45,784 nucleotides of DNA from Chelatococcus sambhunathii (GTDB lineage: Bacteria; Pseudomonadota; Alphaproteobacteria; Rhizobiales; Methylopilaceae), in contig JADBEO010000035.1 in assembly GCA_031316315.1 (NCBI GenBank), positions 1 to 45,784 of the forward strand. The letters are read 5' to 3'. The position numbers and the translations under genes are program-made. The notes below the pieces were generated by a model. That model had not been told where the DNA came from. It did not search any database and was given only the letters and a program-made list of their open reading frames with translations. Shown here in pieces: positions 9,026 to 16,885 of the stretch. The first letter of the stretch is position 1. Each line of letters begins with the position of its first letter.

Positions 9026-12000
9026 ATGCGTCTGACGCCCCCGCGCTCCGGCGCGCTCGCAAGAAGCCTGATCGGTGCCGTCCTGACGCTGGTCTGCGCA
9101 GCGCTGGCGGCGTCCGGGCTGCTCGGTCAGCTTCTCGGACTCGGCGCCTGGTCGGGCTCCGATCCCCAGCGCATGAAGGTCAACGTCGCGATCGCGCTGC
9201 TCGCGGGCTGCGGCGGCTGGCTCGCGATCCAGTCGCGGCGTCGCGCCGCGCGCGTCGCCGGATATTGCGCGGCCGCCGGGATGATCGCCATCGCCGGCGC
9301 CACGCTGCTCGAGCATCTGCTGGGCGTCGACCTGCACATCGATACCCTGGCGGCGCCGGATCTTTCGGTCCCCGTCACCGGCCGCCCCGGCCGCGCGAGC
9401 GTGGCGACGAGCGCGTCTCTGCTGCTCGCCGGCTTCGCCATCCTGCTGACGCGGGTGCGATCGGAACGAGCGGGCGATCTGCGCCAGTTCGCCCGACTGA
9501 CGGGGCTCGCCATTCCGCTGTTCGCGATCGCGCTCTACGCGTTCGATCCGAACGCGCTCAATGTGATCGACGGGTTCGAGCCGACGCCGATCTCGACCTC
9601 CGTGGCTCTCGCCTGCCTCCTGCTCGCGATGGGCGTCGACCGGCGATCGGCGAGCCTGCGCTGGAACGTCGCCTTCATCGGCGTGTTCGTCATGGCGCCG
9701 CTTGTCGCCCTGACCGTGCGTTTCGCGAGCGCCGAGCGCGAGACGGCGCTCGCTGCCGCCGGGGAGAGGCTCGCCACGGTCACGCGCCTGGTCGCGGAGC
9801 GGCAGAATTCGGTCATCGAGCAGACGCGCCAGATGCTGAACTTCCTGGCGCGGTCGGAGGCGGTGCGGACGTCTTCGCGCTCCTGCGAATGGGAGTTGGC
9901 GGAATACGCCCCGGTCAATTCGTGGGTGCGCGCCCTCTATACGGTCGACGCCGACGGCGTCGTCCGCTGCGCCGACCGGCCGCCGAGCGTATCGATCTAT
10001 GTCGGCGACAGGGACTACGTGAAGCAGGCCTTCGACACCCGGCGCTTCACCATCTCGGGCTTCATCTTCGCACGGGTGACGGGCGAGCCGCGCATCGCCA
10101 TCGCGCAGCCGGTCATGGATTCCGGCGCGCGCATGCTCGTGGTCGCGTCGATCGACGTCGAGGCGCTCGCCGGCTCGATCGACGGGTTCGGCGGCGATCT
10201 CGTCGGCGGCGAGACCGTGACGCTGGTGGACAAAGCGGGACTCGTGATCGCCCGCCGGCCGACGAGAGGCGCCCAGGCCGGCGCCAATCTCAGCGACGCG
10301 ACCTTCGTCTCGGAAGCGCTCGCCGCGCCGGGCCGCACCTACGAGGCGTCCGACATCGACGGCCGCGCGTCGCTGTTCCATGCGCGACAGGTGCTCGAGG
10401 GAACGGCGACGCTGATCGTCGGGGCGGCCAAGCACGACGTCGTGCGGCCTGTCGACGTCAGGCTCAACCGCCAGCTCCAATTGATCGTGGCGATCCTGTT
10501 CGTGTCGCTGGCGCTCGGCGTCATCGGCAGCGAGACGCTGGTGGTGCGGCCGCTCAAGCGGCTCATCGACTATGCGCGGCGGCTGGAGGCCGGCGACTTC
10601 GCCGCGCGTCCCGACCTGCGCGGCACAGCCGAGCTCGGCGCCCTCGGTCGCGCCCTGTCGGTCAGCGCTGCGGCGATCGCCGACCGCGAGCGCCGGCTTG
10701 TCGAGGCCGAGGCGCTGTTTCGAGGGCTCTTCGACCATTCCCCCGACGCCAAGGCGGTCGTGCGCGTCCATCCGCAGGGCCAGTTCGCGATCGAGGCCTG
10801 GAACCCCGCCGCGGTCCGGGCCAGCGGCCTATCGACGGAAGCGGTCATCGGTCGCGCGCCGAGCGAGGTCTTTCCCGGCGCGACGGGCGAGATCGTCGAG
10901 GCGGACATGCGCCGGGCGCTCGCCCACGGCTCCGTCCTGGCCGTGGAGCGGCATCCGAGCGTGAAGCGGAGCGCGAGCGTGTACGAGATCGTCCACGTGC
11001 CCCTGCGCGGGCCGGACGGCCGGATCGAGCGCATCTTCCTGAGCGCCCGCGACATCAGCGAGCGCAAGCGCGTCGAGCGACTGAAGAACGAGTTCGTCTC
11101 GACCGTCAGCCACGAGCTGCGCACGCCGCTGACCTCGATCGCCGGTTCGCTCGGGCTGCTTTCGGGAGGGGCGGCGGGGGCGCTCAGCGAGCGGGCGAAG
11201 CATCTGGTCTCAATCGCTCACTCCAACAGCCTGCGGCTGGTGCGCCTGATCAACGAAATCCTCGACATCGAGAAGATCGAAGCCGGCCGCATGACTTTCG
11301 ATCTGAAGTCGCTCGCCGTTCGCGACGTCGTTCTCCGCGCGATCGGCGATCTGCGAAGCTACGCCGACGACTTCGACGTCAGGATCGAGCTCGATGACGG
11401 CGGCGAAGGGCTGATGGTCTACGGCGACGAGGACCGTCTCACGCAGGTGATGATCAACCTGCTCTCGAACGCGGTGAAGTTCTCGCCGCGAGGCGAGACG
11501 GTCGTGGTTGGCGTATCGGCTGAGGGCGAGGCGGCCTCGATCCGGGTGGCCGACCGGGGCGCGGGCGTCCCGGAGAGCTTCCGGGCCCGCATGTTCACAA
11601 AGTTCGCGCAGGCCGACGGTTCGGACAACCGCAGCAAGGGCGGCACCGGCCTCGGCCTTGCGATCGTACGCGAGATCGTGGAGCGACACGCCGGCGCCGT
11701 CAGCTATCGGACGGAACTCGGCCACGGCACGGAGTTCGAGGTGCGGCTGCCGCGCCATCTCGTGCGGGAGCGCGGCGTCGCGGCCTTTGGAACGGTCGAG
11801 CGGCGGTCCGACCCGAAGATTCTGGTGTGCGAGGACGACGCGCTGGTAGCCGCAATCCTCGCCGAACAGATGCGGGACGCGGGGTTCGAGCCCCTGACGG
11901 CCGGCACAGTCAAGGCTGCCTTGAAGCTGGTCGAGACTCACGTCTTCGCAGCCGTCCTGCTCGATCTTCATCTGCCTGACGGTTCCGGGCTCGGCTTCGT

Positions 12001-12577
12001 TCAGGACTTGAGGTCGCGCCCCAACGGCAAGGATGTGCCGGTGATTGTGGTATCGGCGAGCGCCGAACGCGGGCGCGTCGACGCCCGGGCCGAAGGTCTG
12101 GGCGTCGCGGCCTGGGTCGCAAAGCCGGTCGACGCCACGCGTCTCACGCGGATCATCCGGCAGGAGATCGCTCGGCCCGCCTCGAGACCGTGCATCCTGC
12201 ATGTCGAAGACGACGCCGACCTCTGCAATGTCGTCCGCGCCGCGTTGGCGCCGGTTGCGGACGTGACTTCCGTCGGAACTCTCGCGGCCGCTCGCCGCGC
12301 TCTGTCCGAGACGAGGTTCGACCTCGCCATTCTCGACGTCGCGCTTGAGGATGGCTCCGGCCTGGACCTGGTGACGAGCCTGGAACAGGAGCCGACGCCG
12401 ATCGTCGTCTTCTCGGCGCTCGACGTCGACCGCGACGCGGCCAATTCCGACGTCACGCTGACGAAGGCGCGTGACTCCGTCGACGAACTTGTCGATCAGG
12501 TGGTGTCGCTGCTGGGCGACCGCGCGAGGACGCCGGAGCGGCGCGACGCCTCGCAAGAGGTCAGCGCGGCCACCTGA
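9026..12577 (+). CDS. Membrane hybrid sensor histidine kinase with extracytoplasmic sensor and two receiver domains
   Basis: An 1183-residue inner-membrane kinase. Residues 1-225 hold several hydrophobic helices (MASE-like). From about 228 to 490 a dCache-like periplasmic region follows (WVRALYTVDADGVVRCADR, VGDRDYVKQAFDTRRFTISG, GEPRIAIAQPV). Then come a transmembrane helix, HAMP (VVRPLKRLIDYARRLEAGDF), PAS (about 565-690) and HisKA with VSHELRTPL (His696). HATPase_c shows NLLSNAVKFSP, DRGAGVP and KGGTGLGLAIV. Receiver 1 has Asp980 (LLDLHLPDGSG) and Lys in AKPVD; receiver 2 has Asp1104 (ILDVALEDGSG). The dCache fold usually binds small molecules such as amino or organic acids; the ligand is unknown. 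It converges with the DUF883-like gene 35 bp downstream. Confidence 0.93.
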   Translation: MRLTPPRSGALARSLIGAVLTLVCAALAASGLLGQLLGLGAWSGSDPQRMKVNVAIALLAGCGGWLAIQSRRRAARVAGYCAAAGMIAIAGATLLEHLLGVDLHIDTLAAPDLSVPVTGRPGRASVATSASLLLAGFAILLTRVRSERAGDLRQFARLTGLAIPLFAIALYAFDPNALNVIDGFEPTPISTSVALACLLLAMGVDRRSASLRWNVAFIGVFVMAPLVALTVRFASAERETALAAAGERLATVTRLVAERQNSVIEQTRQMLNFLARSEAVRTSSRSCEWELAEYAPVNSWVRALYTVDADGVVRCADRPPSVSIYVGDRDYVKQAFDTRRFTISGFIFARVTGEPRIAIAQPVMDSGARMLVVASIDVEALAGSIDGFGGDLVGGETVTLVDKAGLVIARRPTRGAQAGANLSDATFVSEALAAPGRTYEASDIDGRASLFHARQVLEGTATLIVGAAKHDVVRPVDVRLNRQLQLIVAILFVSLALGVIGSETLVVRPLKRLIDYARRLEAGDFAARPDLRGTAELGALGRALSVSAAAIADRERRLVEAEALFRGLFDHSPDAKAVVRVHPQGQFAIEAWNPAAVRASGLSTEAVIGRAPSEVFPGATGEIVEADMRRALAHGSVLAVERHPSVKRSASVYEIVHVPLRGPDGRIERIFLSARDISERKRVERLKNEFVSTVSHELRTPLTSIAGSLGLLSGGAAGALSERAKHLVSIAHSNSLRLVRLINEILDIEKIEAGRMTFDLKSLAVRDVVLRAIGDLRSYADDFDVRIELDDGGEGLMVYGDEDRLTQVMINLLSNAVKFSPRGETVVVGVSAEGEAASIRVADRGAGVPESFRARMFTKFAQADGSDNRSKGGTGLGLAIVREIVERHAGAVSYRTELGHGTEFEVRLPRHLVRERGVAAFGTVERRSDPKILVCEDDALVAAILAEQMRDAGFEPLTAGTVKAALKLVETHVFAAVLLDLHLPDGSGLGFVQDLRSRPNGKDVPVIVVSASAERGRVDARAEGLGVAAWVAKPVDATRLTRIIRQEIARPASRPCILHVEDDADLCNVVRAALAPVADVTSVGTLAAARRALSETRFDLAILDVALEDGSGLDLVTSLEQEPTPIVVFSALDVDRDAANSDVTLTKARDSVDELVDQVVSLLGDRARTPERRDASQEVSAAT

Positions 12578-12611
12578 TTTCAGCGATCGCCTGCGGGCGG
12601 CGTCCTGCCGC

Positions 12612-12920
12612 TTACAGGAAGAACCGGCCGAGCACGACGCCGATCAGCAGCGCGGCGCCGGCGGCGGCGAGCGGGTTGCGGCGGATCGCGTCTTCGAGCG
12701 ACTCGGCTCGGCCATCGAACTCGACAGCCGCTGCGTCATGCGCGGCGACGGTCTTGCGCGCCGCCCGCCGGACGCCGCCGGCGCCGGCGTTGGCGGTCCG
12801 ATCGATCGTGTCGCCGAGATCTGCTCCGGCGTGGCGGGCCTGCGCGCCGGCGCGGTGACCTGTCGAGGCGGCTGCATCCGCGACGTCGTCGGCGATGTCG
12901 GTCGTCTTGCTGGTCGCCAT
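12612..12920 (-). CDS. DUF883 (ElaB/YqjD-like) membrane-anchored protein
   Basis: 102 residues: an Ala-rich helical, charged N-terminus (KTTDIADDVADAAASTG, then amphipathic stretches), SLEDAIRRNPLAAAGAA, and one C-terminal hydrophobic segment LLIGVVLGRFFL. This matches the DUF883 plan, where the C-terminal helix anchors the protein in the inner membrane; E. coli relatives bind ribosomes in stationary phase. An EcfG-type promoter match lies about 57 bp upstream, which fits a general-stress gene. The function in this organism is not established. Confidence 0.72.
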   Translation of the reverse strand: MATSKTTDIADDVADAAASTGHRAGAQARHAGADLGDTIDRTANAGAGGVRRAARKTVAAHDAAAVEFDGRAESLEDAIRRNPLAAAGAALLIGVVLGRFFL

Positions 12921-12976
12921 CGTGTGTGATCTCTCCGTTCTCCGCGGGTCTTTCGCTGCCCCGCGCCTTGGCGCTC

Positions 12977-13001
12977 AACGTTCTCGGATCAAAGCGGTTC
13001 C
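12977..13001 (-). promoter_or_regulatory. EcfG-type (general stress sigma) promoter of the DUF883-like gene
   Basis: Read on the minus strand: GGAAC, 16 bp, CGTT. This is the alphaproteobacterial EcfG consensus with correct spacing. The -10 end lies 57 bp before the start codon at 12920. Confidence 0.65.
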
Positions 13002-13063
13002 GGCGCGCAGATGTCCGCTTGCGGAGCGCAATCGCGCCCCCTATAAGGGCCGCCGGTCGGCTT

Positions 13064-13140
13064 CGGAGTGTGGCGCAGCCTGGTAGCGCACCTCGTTCGG
13101 GACGAGGGGGTCGCAGGTTCGAATCCTGCCACTCCGACCA
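13064..13140 (+). tRNA. tRNA-Pro (anticodon CGG)
   Basis: A 77-nt cloverleaf with acceptor CGGAGTG/CACTCCG, anticodon stem CCTCG/CGAGG and loop TTCGGGA (anticodon CGG). The T-arm is GCAGG-TTCGAAT-CCTGC, and the encoded end is ACCA. Confidence 0.97.
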
Positions 13141-13282
13141 GCCGCCGCCGTCAGGTCCATCTGGACGCCGCCCCGCGCAGAGCCGCGAACCCGCGGGAGC
13201 GGATCTTGCCTGACCGAAGCTCCGTTCATCGCCAGGCCGTCCCGAAGCTCGTCGACCGGGCGGCCGTGAGCGCCGTGCGCGG

Positions 13283-14671
13283 ATGACCGATTTGGACGCG
13301 AAGGTCGACGACGCCCCTCATGAGCCGCCGGCCCTCGCCATGCCCTCGCGGCCGGCGAAGCCGCTGTCGGCGCTCGAGGTGCTGAAGACCATCCCGGACA
13401 ATTCGCTGGGCGTCTTCGATGACGAGCTCTACGAGAACCTTTTCGTCACCCGCCGCTACAGCCTCGTCACGGCCTGCTTCATCAGCGACCCGGCCGGCGT
13501 GAAGCAGGTGCTGGTCGACAATTTCGACAACTATCCGCGCGTGCCCACCATCCGCCGCCTGTTCGAGGCCGAGATCGGGACGGGCACGCTCGCGAGCGAA
13601 GGCGAGACCTGGCGCCGCCATCGCCGGATCGCGACGCCAGCCATCGATCGCCGCGCCGTTGAGCCGGACGGGCCGGCGTTGATCCGCGTCGCCGAGCGAC
13701 GCGCCAAGGACCTCGCGCGGCGCGCGGCGGCCGGCAAGCCGATCGACATGGAGCGCGTCGCGGCCGACATGCTCGCGCGCATGCTCAACCACATCTCGAC
13801 CGGCGGCGACGACAGCGCGCTGCCGATGCTGCGCTGGCTGTCGACGGTGCCGCGCAAGCCGCGCTCGATCGACATGGTGCCGAAGCCGGAATGGGTGTCA
13901 AAATTCCTGGTCCGCCGCCGGCTGGAGGACTGGAAGGCCGAGGGCGACCGCAAGCTGCGCGCGCTGATCGCGGAGCGCCGCGATCCGGACTGGAAGGGCG
14001 GGCAGGACCTGCTGTGGCGCCTCGCCCACGCGCGCGACCGCCAGACCGGCGAGCCGCTCAGCCCCGAGGAGACGCGCGACGAGGCGGCCTCGATCATCGC
14101 GGCGGGCGACGCCACCATCCGGGCGCTGACCTGGATCTGGTACCTGCTCGACCTCCATCCGCACGTCGAGGCGCGCATGCACGCCGAACTGGACGAGGTC
14201 CTGGGCGACAGGAAGCTCACGCCCGAGGACGTGGCGCGCGTGCCCTACACCAAGCGGGTGCTGGACGAGGTGATGCGGCTCTATCCGCCGATCCCGGTCA
14301 TCGTGCGCAAGGCCGTGAAGGCCGACGTCGTCTGCGGCCGCAAGGTGCCGCGCGGCGCGATCGTCACCGTCGCGCCCTTCATCATCCACAGACATCGCCA
14401 GCTCTGGGAGCGTCCCGACGTGTTCGACCCCGACCGCTTCGAGGACGAGAACCGCCGCAAGGTGGCGCGCTTCGCCTACATCCCCTTCGCAGCCGGCCCG
14501 CGCGTGTGCCCCGGCGCGAGCGCCTCGACCGCGAACCTGATGTTCTCGATCATCACGCTCGCGCGCCAGTTCCGGTTCCGGCTGGCGACCACCGGGCCGA
14601 TCACGCCGTTCGGCGGGATCTCGCTGCAGCCCAAGGGCGGGCTGCCGATGTGGGTGGAGAAGCGGAAGTAG
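13283..14671 (+). CDS. Cytochrome P450
   Basis: A 462-residue haem-thiolate monooxygenase. The haem-binding loop FAAGPRVCPGA places the Cys ligand at residue 409. The K-helix ExxR is Glu329-Arg332 (EVMR), followed by LYPPIPVIVRKA. The I-helix reads IIAAGDATIRAL, a variant of AGxDT. FDPDRFEDEN precedes the haem loop. There is no N-terminal membrane anchor, so it is probably a soluble class I enzyme needing a ferredoxin and reductase; no redox partner is encoded nearby. The substrate cannot be inferred. It converges with the Rrf2 gene, 7 bp apart. Confidence 0.94.
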   Translation: MTDLDAKVDDAPHEPPALAMPSRPAKPLSALEVLKTIPDNSLGVFDDELYENLFVTRRYSLVTACFISDPAGVKQVLVDNFDNYPRVPTIRRLFEAEIGTGTLASEGETWRRHRRIATPAIDRRAVEPDGPALIRVAERRAKDLARRAAAGKPIDMERVAADMLARMLNHISTGGDDSALPMLRWLSTVPRKPRSIDMVPKPEWVSKFLVRRRLEDWKAEGDRKLRALIAERRDPDWKGGQDLLWRLAHARDRQTGEPLSPEETRDEAASIIAAGDATIRALTWIWYLLDLHPHVEARMHAELDEVLGDRKLTPEDVARVPYTKRVLDEVMRLYPPIPVIVRKAVKADVVCGRKVPRGAIVTVAPFIIHRHRQLWERPDVFDPDRFEDENRRKVARFAYIPFAAGPRVCPGASASTANLMFSIITLARQFRFRLATTGPITPFGGISLQPKGGLPMWVEKRK

Positions 14672-14678
14672 GGGCGGA

Positions 14679-15131
14679 TCAGATCTGGTAGGCGAAGCTG
14701 CCCATCGCGTCGTGGCCGCCGATGTCGCGCAGCTCGGCCAGGCTCTGCTGATCGAGAATCTTCGAGATCGCGTCGCGCACGTCGGTCATCATCAGGCGGA
14801 TCTGGCAGGCGCGGACGTCGCGGCAGTCGTCACACGGCACATAGGCGGAGCGGCTCGCGCAGGCGATCGGGGCGAGCGGACCGTCGAGCGTGCGCACGAT
14901 CATCCCAACCGTGATCTGCTCGGCCGGCCGCGCCAGCATGTAGCCGCCCGCCTTGCCCTTCTTGCTCGACAGCAGGCCGGCGTTGCGCAGTTCGCCCAGA
15001 ATCGCGTCGAGGAACTTCTTCGGAATCGCATTGCGCTCGGCGACGTCGGCCACAAATGCGGACCTGCCGGCGTCCAGTCCGGCTAGATCGACCATGGCCT
15101 TGAGGCCGTATTTGGCTTTCTTCGTCAGCAT
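14679..15131 (-). CDS. Rrf2-family transcriptional regulator
   Basis: 150 residues. The winged-helix start is MLTKKAKYGLKAMVDLA, with recognition region IPKKFLDAILGELRNAGLLSSKKGKAGGY and GGYMLARP, as in IscR/NsrR/RirA-type repressors. Four cysteines cluster in CASRSAYVPCDDCRDVRAC near residues 95-113, which could ligate an Fe-S cluster. The spacing (C-x8-C-x2-C-x5-C) differs from classical IscR and NsrR. The ATG at 15131 is preferred over a longer frame because family members begin with this motif and GAAGAG lies just upstream. Its target is unknown; it may act on itself or on the facing P450. Confidence 0.88.
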   Translation of the reverse strand: MLTKKAKYGLKAMVDLAGLDAGRSAFVADVAERNAIPKKFLDAILGELRNAGLLSSKKGKAGGYMLARPAEQITVGMIVRTLDGPLAPIACASRSAYVPCDDCRDVRACQIRLMMTDVRDAISKILDQQSLAELRDIGGHDAMGSFAYQI

Positions 15132-15227
15132 CTCTTCAGCGCGTGCGCCCCGATACCGAGCGTTACGCGAGAGGCGACCGCCGGACAATAGAACCTTACT
15201 CTTCCCATCGAGATAGTCACAGCCAGC

Positions 15228-15653
15228 TTAATCGTCGAGTATCTTCCAGACGCCGGTCGCCATCGCGGTCGGGCGCTCCCCGACCTTGACCGTGCCGCGC
15301 AGGAAGACGAGCGAGCGGGTTCGCCGCACCAGCTCCGGCGCGATCTGCGCGAACTCGCCCATCTTCACGGCGGACAGGAACTGCATGTCCATCTGGATCG
15401 TGACGCAGGGGCCGCCCGCCGAATCCCAGGCGCCGACGCCCAGCGCGCGGTCGGCGAGCGTCATCAGCATGCCGCCATGGACGAGGCCGATCAGGTTGGC
15501 GTGCTTCTCCGTCGCGACGAAGCCGAACGCGCGCAGGCCGTCCTCCCCGCGCCGGCAGTAGAGCGGCCCGACGAGATCGACGAAGCCCTTGCCGTCGAAG
15601 GGCTCCCAGCCGGCGGGAACGTCGGCGGATGATGTCGGGATCGGGTCGCTCAT
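15228..15653 (-). CDS. PaaI-family hotdog thioesterase
   Basis: 141 residues with the PaaI/4HBT signature NLIGLVHGGMLMTLADRALG (about residues 53-72), then VTIQMDMQFLSAVKMGEF and RTRSLVFLRGTVKVGERPTAMATGVWKIL. Such enzymes hydrolyse acyl- or aryl-CoA thioesters in the cytosol. The length is normal. It is transcribed divergently from the SbcD-like gene. The CoA substrate is unknown. Confidence 0.9.
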   Translation of the reverse strand: MSDPIPTSSADVPAGWEPFDGKGFVDLVGPLYCRRGEDGLRAFGFVATEKHANLIGLVHGGMLMTLADRALGVGAWDSAGGPCVTIQMDMQFLSAVKMGEFAQIAPELVRRTRSLVFLRGTVKVGERPTAMATGVWKILDD

Positions 15654-15760
15654 GGCCCGTGACAGGTGCAGCGTCGGCGCGTTCCGGTCAATGCGCGGAG
15701 TTGGCGAATCGGCTCCCCGCCTGCGAGGATCACAGGTCCCGCTTCCCTAGCGCTTCAATC

Positions 15761-16885
15761 ATGTTCTCCTTCATCCATTCCAGCGATCTGCATCTCGGAA
15801 AGCGGTTCGGCGCTTTTTCCGGCGATCTACCCGGCCGCCTCCGCGAAGCGCGGCGCGCCGTCATCGGGCGGCTCGCCGCGCATGCGCGGCTGTCGGGCGC
15901 GGGCGTGGTCTTGCTCGCGGGCGACACGTTCGACACCGAGACGCCCGCGCCGGAGATCCGCCGACAGGTCTTCGCGGAGATGCGCGACCATGCGCCGATC
16001 CGGTGGGTGATTCTGCCGGGCAACCACGACTCGCTGCAGGCGACGCAGCTCTGGTCGAGCCTCGCGACGGAGGCCCCGCCCAACGTCACGCTCGCCGTCG
16101 AGCCAAGACCGCTGGAGCTCGCCGACAACGTCGTGCTGCTGCCAGCGCCCTGTCGGGTGCGCCGCCCTGGCCGCGACCAGACCGAATGGATGGACGGCGC
16201 CGCGACCCCGGACGGCGCGATCAGGATCGGCCTTGCTCACGGCCCGATCCAGAGCTTTTCGGAGGAGGCGACGGCGACGGACGTCATCGCGCCCGACCGG
16301 GCCCGCCGGGCCGGGCTTTCCTATCTCGCGCTCGGAGATTGGCACGGCCCGCTCGAGGTGGATCCTCGCACACGCTACAGCGGCGCGCCGGAGCCCGACA
16401 GGTTCAAGCACGACCGGCCGGGCGAGGCGCTGCTCGTGAGGCTCACGGGCGCCGCAGCGCCGGCCGAAGCGACCTCGTTCGAGACTGCGAGCTTCGCATG
16501 GCGGACGCTCGCTCTCCATTTGATCGACGGCGGCCAACCGGCGGCCGCCCTCGACGCCCTGCTGCCGGAGCCGAGGCTGCGCCGCCATACGATCGCCCGG
16601 GTGGTGGCGACCGGCCGCTGCCGTCTGTCGGGGCGCGCGGCGCTGTCCGCCGCGATCGAGCACGTCGGGCCGGACTTCGCATATCTCGAACTCGACGAGA
16701 GCGCGCTCGCGACCGACTGCGACGTCGGCGATCTCGACCTCATCGACCGCGCCGGCGCGCTTCGCGAGGCGGCGGACGCGCTGCTGGCCGAAAGCGCGGA
16801 CGAGCGTCTGTCCGCCGTCGAACGCGACCTCGCGCGGGCGGCGCTCGGCCGGCTGTTTTCGATGTCGCAGACCACCGCGCCATGA
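15761..16885 (+). CDS. SbcD/YhaO-like DNA repair metallophosphoesterase
   Basis: 374 residues. The calcineurin-like metal motifs appear in order: HSSDLHLGKRF (residues 6-16), LLAGDTFDTE, PGNHDS near 88, GLAHGPIQSF, and GDWHGP with SGAPEPDRF. These are the nuclease motifs of SbcD/Mre11 and the related YhaO family. The stop overlaps the ATG of the next gene (ATGA), so it is translationally coupled to the ATPase partner. A longer frame starting at 15629 is rejected because conserved sequence begins with MFSFIHSSDLHLG. The likely role is processing DNA ends together with the neighbouring ATPase. Confidence 0.88.
   Translation: MFSFIHSSDLHLGKRFGAFSGDLPGRLREARRAVIGRLAAHARLSGAGVVLLAGDTFDTETPAPEIRRQVFAEMRDHAPIRWVILPGNHDSLQATQLWSSLATEAPPNVTLAVEPRPLELADNVVLLPAPCRVRRPGRDQTEWMDGAATPDGAIRIGLAHGPIQSFSEEATATDVIAPDRARRAGLSYLALGDWHGPLEVDPRTRYSGAPEPDRFKHDRPGEALLVRLTGAAAPAEATSFETASFAWRTLALHLIDGGQPAAALDALLPEPRLRRHTIARVVATGRCRLSGRAALSAAIEHVGPDFAYLELDESALATDCDVGDLDLIDRAGALREAADALLAESADERLSAVERDLARAALGRLFSMSQTTAP

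Noticed and set aside
13064-13300. tRNA-Pro as an integration site for a mobile element carrying the P450 gene
   Set aside because: No repeat of the tRNA 3' end, no integrase, and no composition change in the P450 gene.
16003-16881. The SbcC-like frame extended upstream to 16003
   Set aside because: Family similarity starts exactly at MRIEALRLFNVRRF (16882), which overlaps the previous stop as ATGA.
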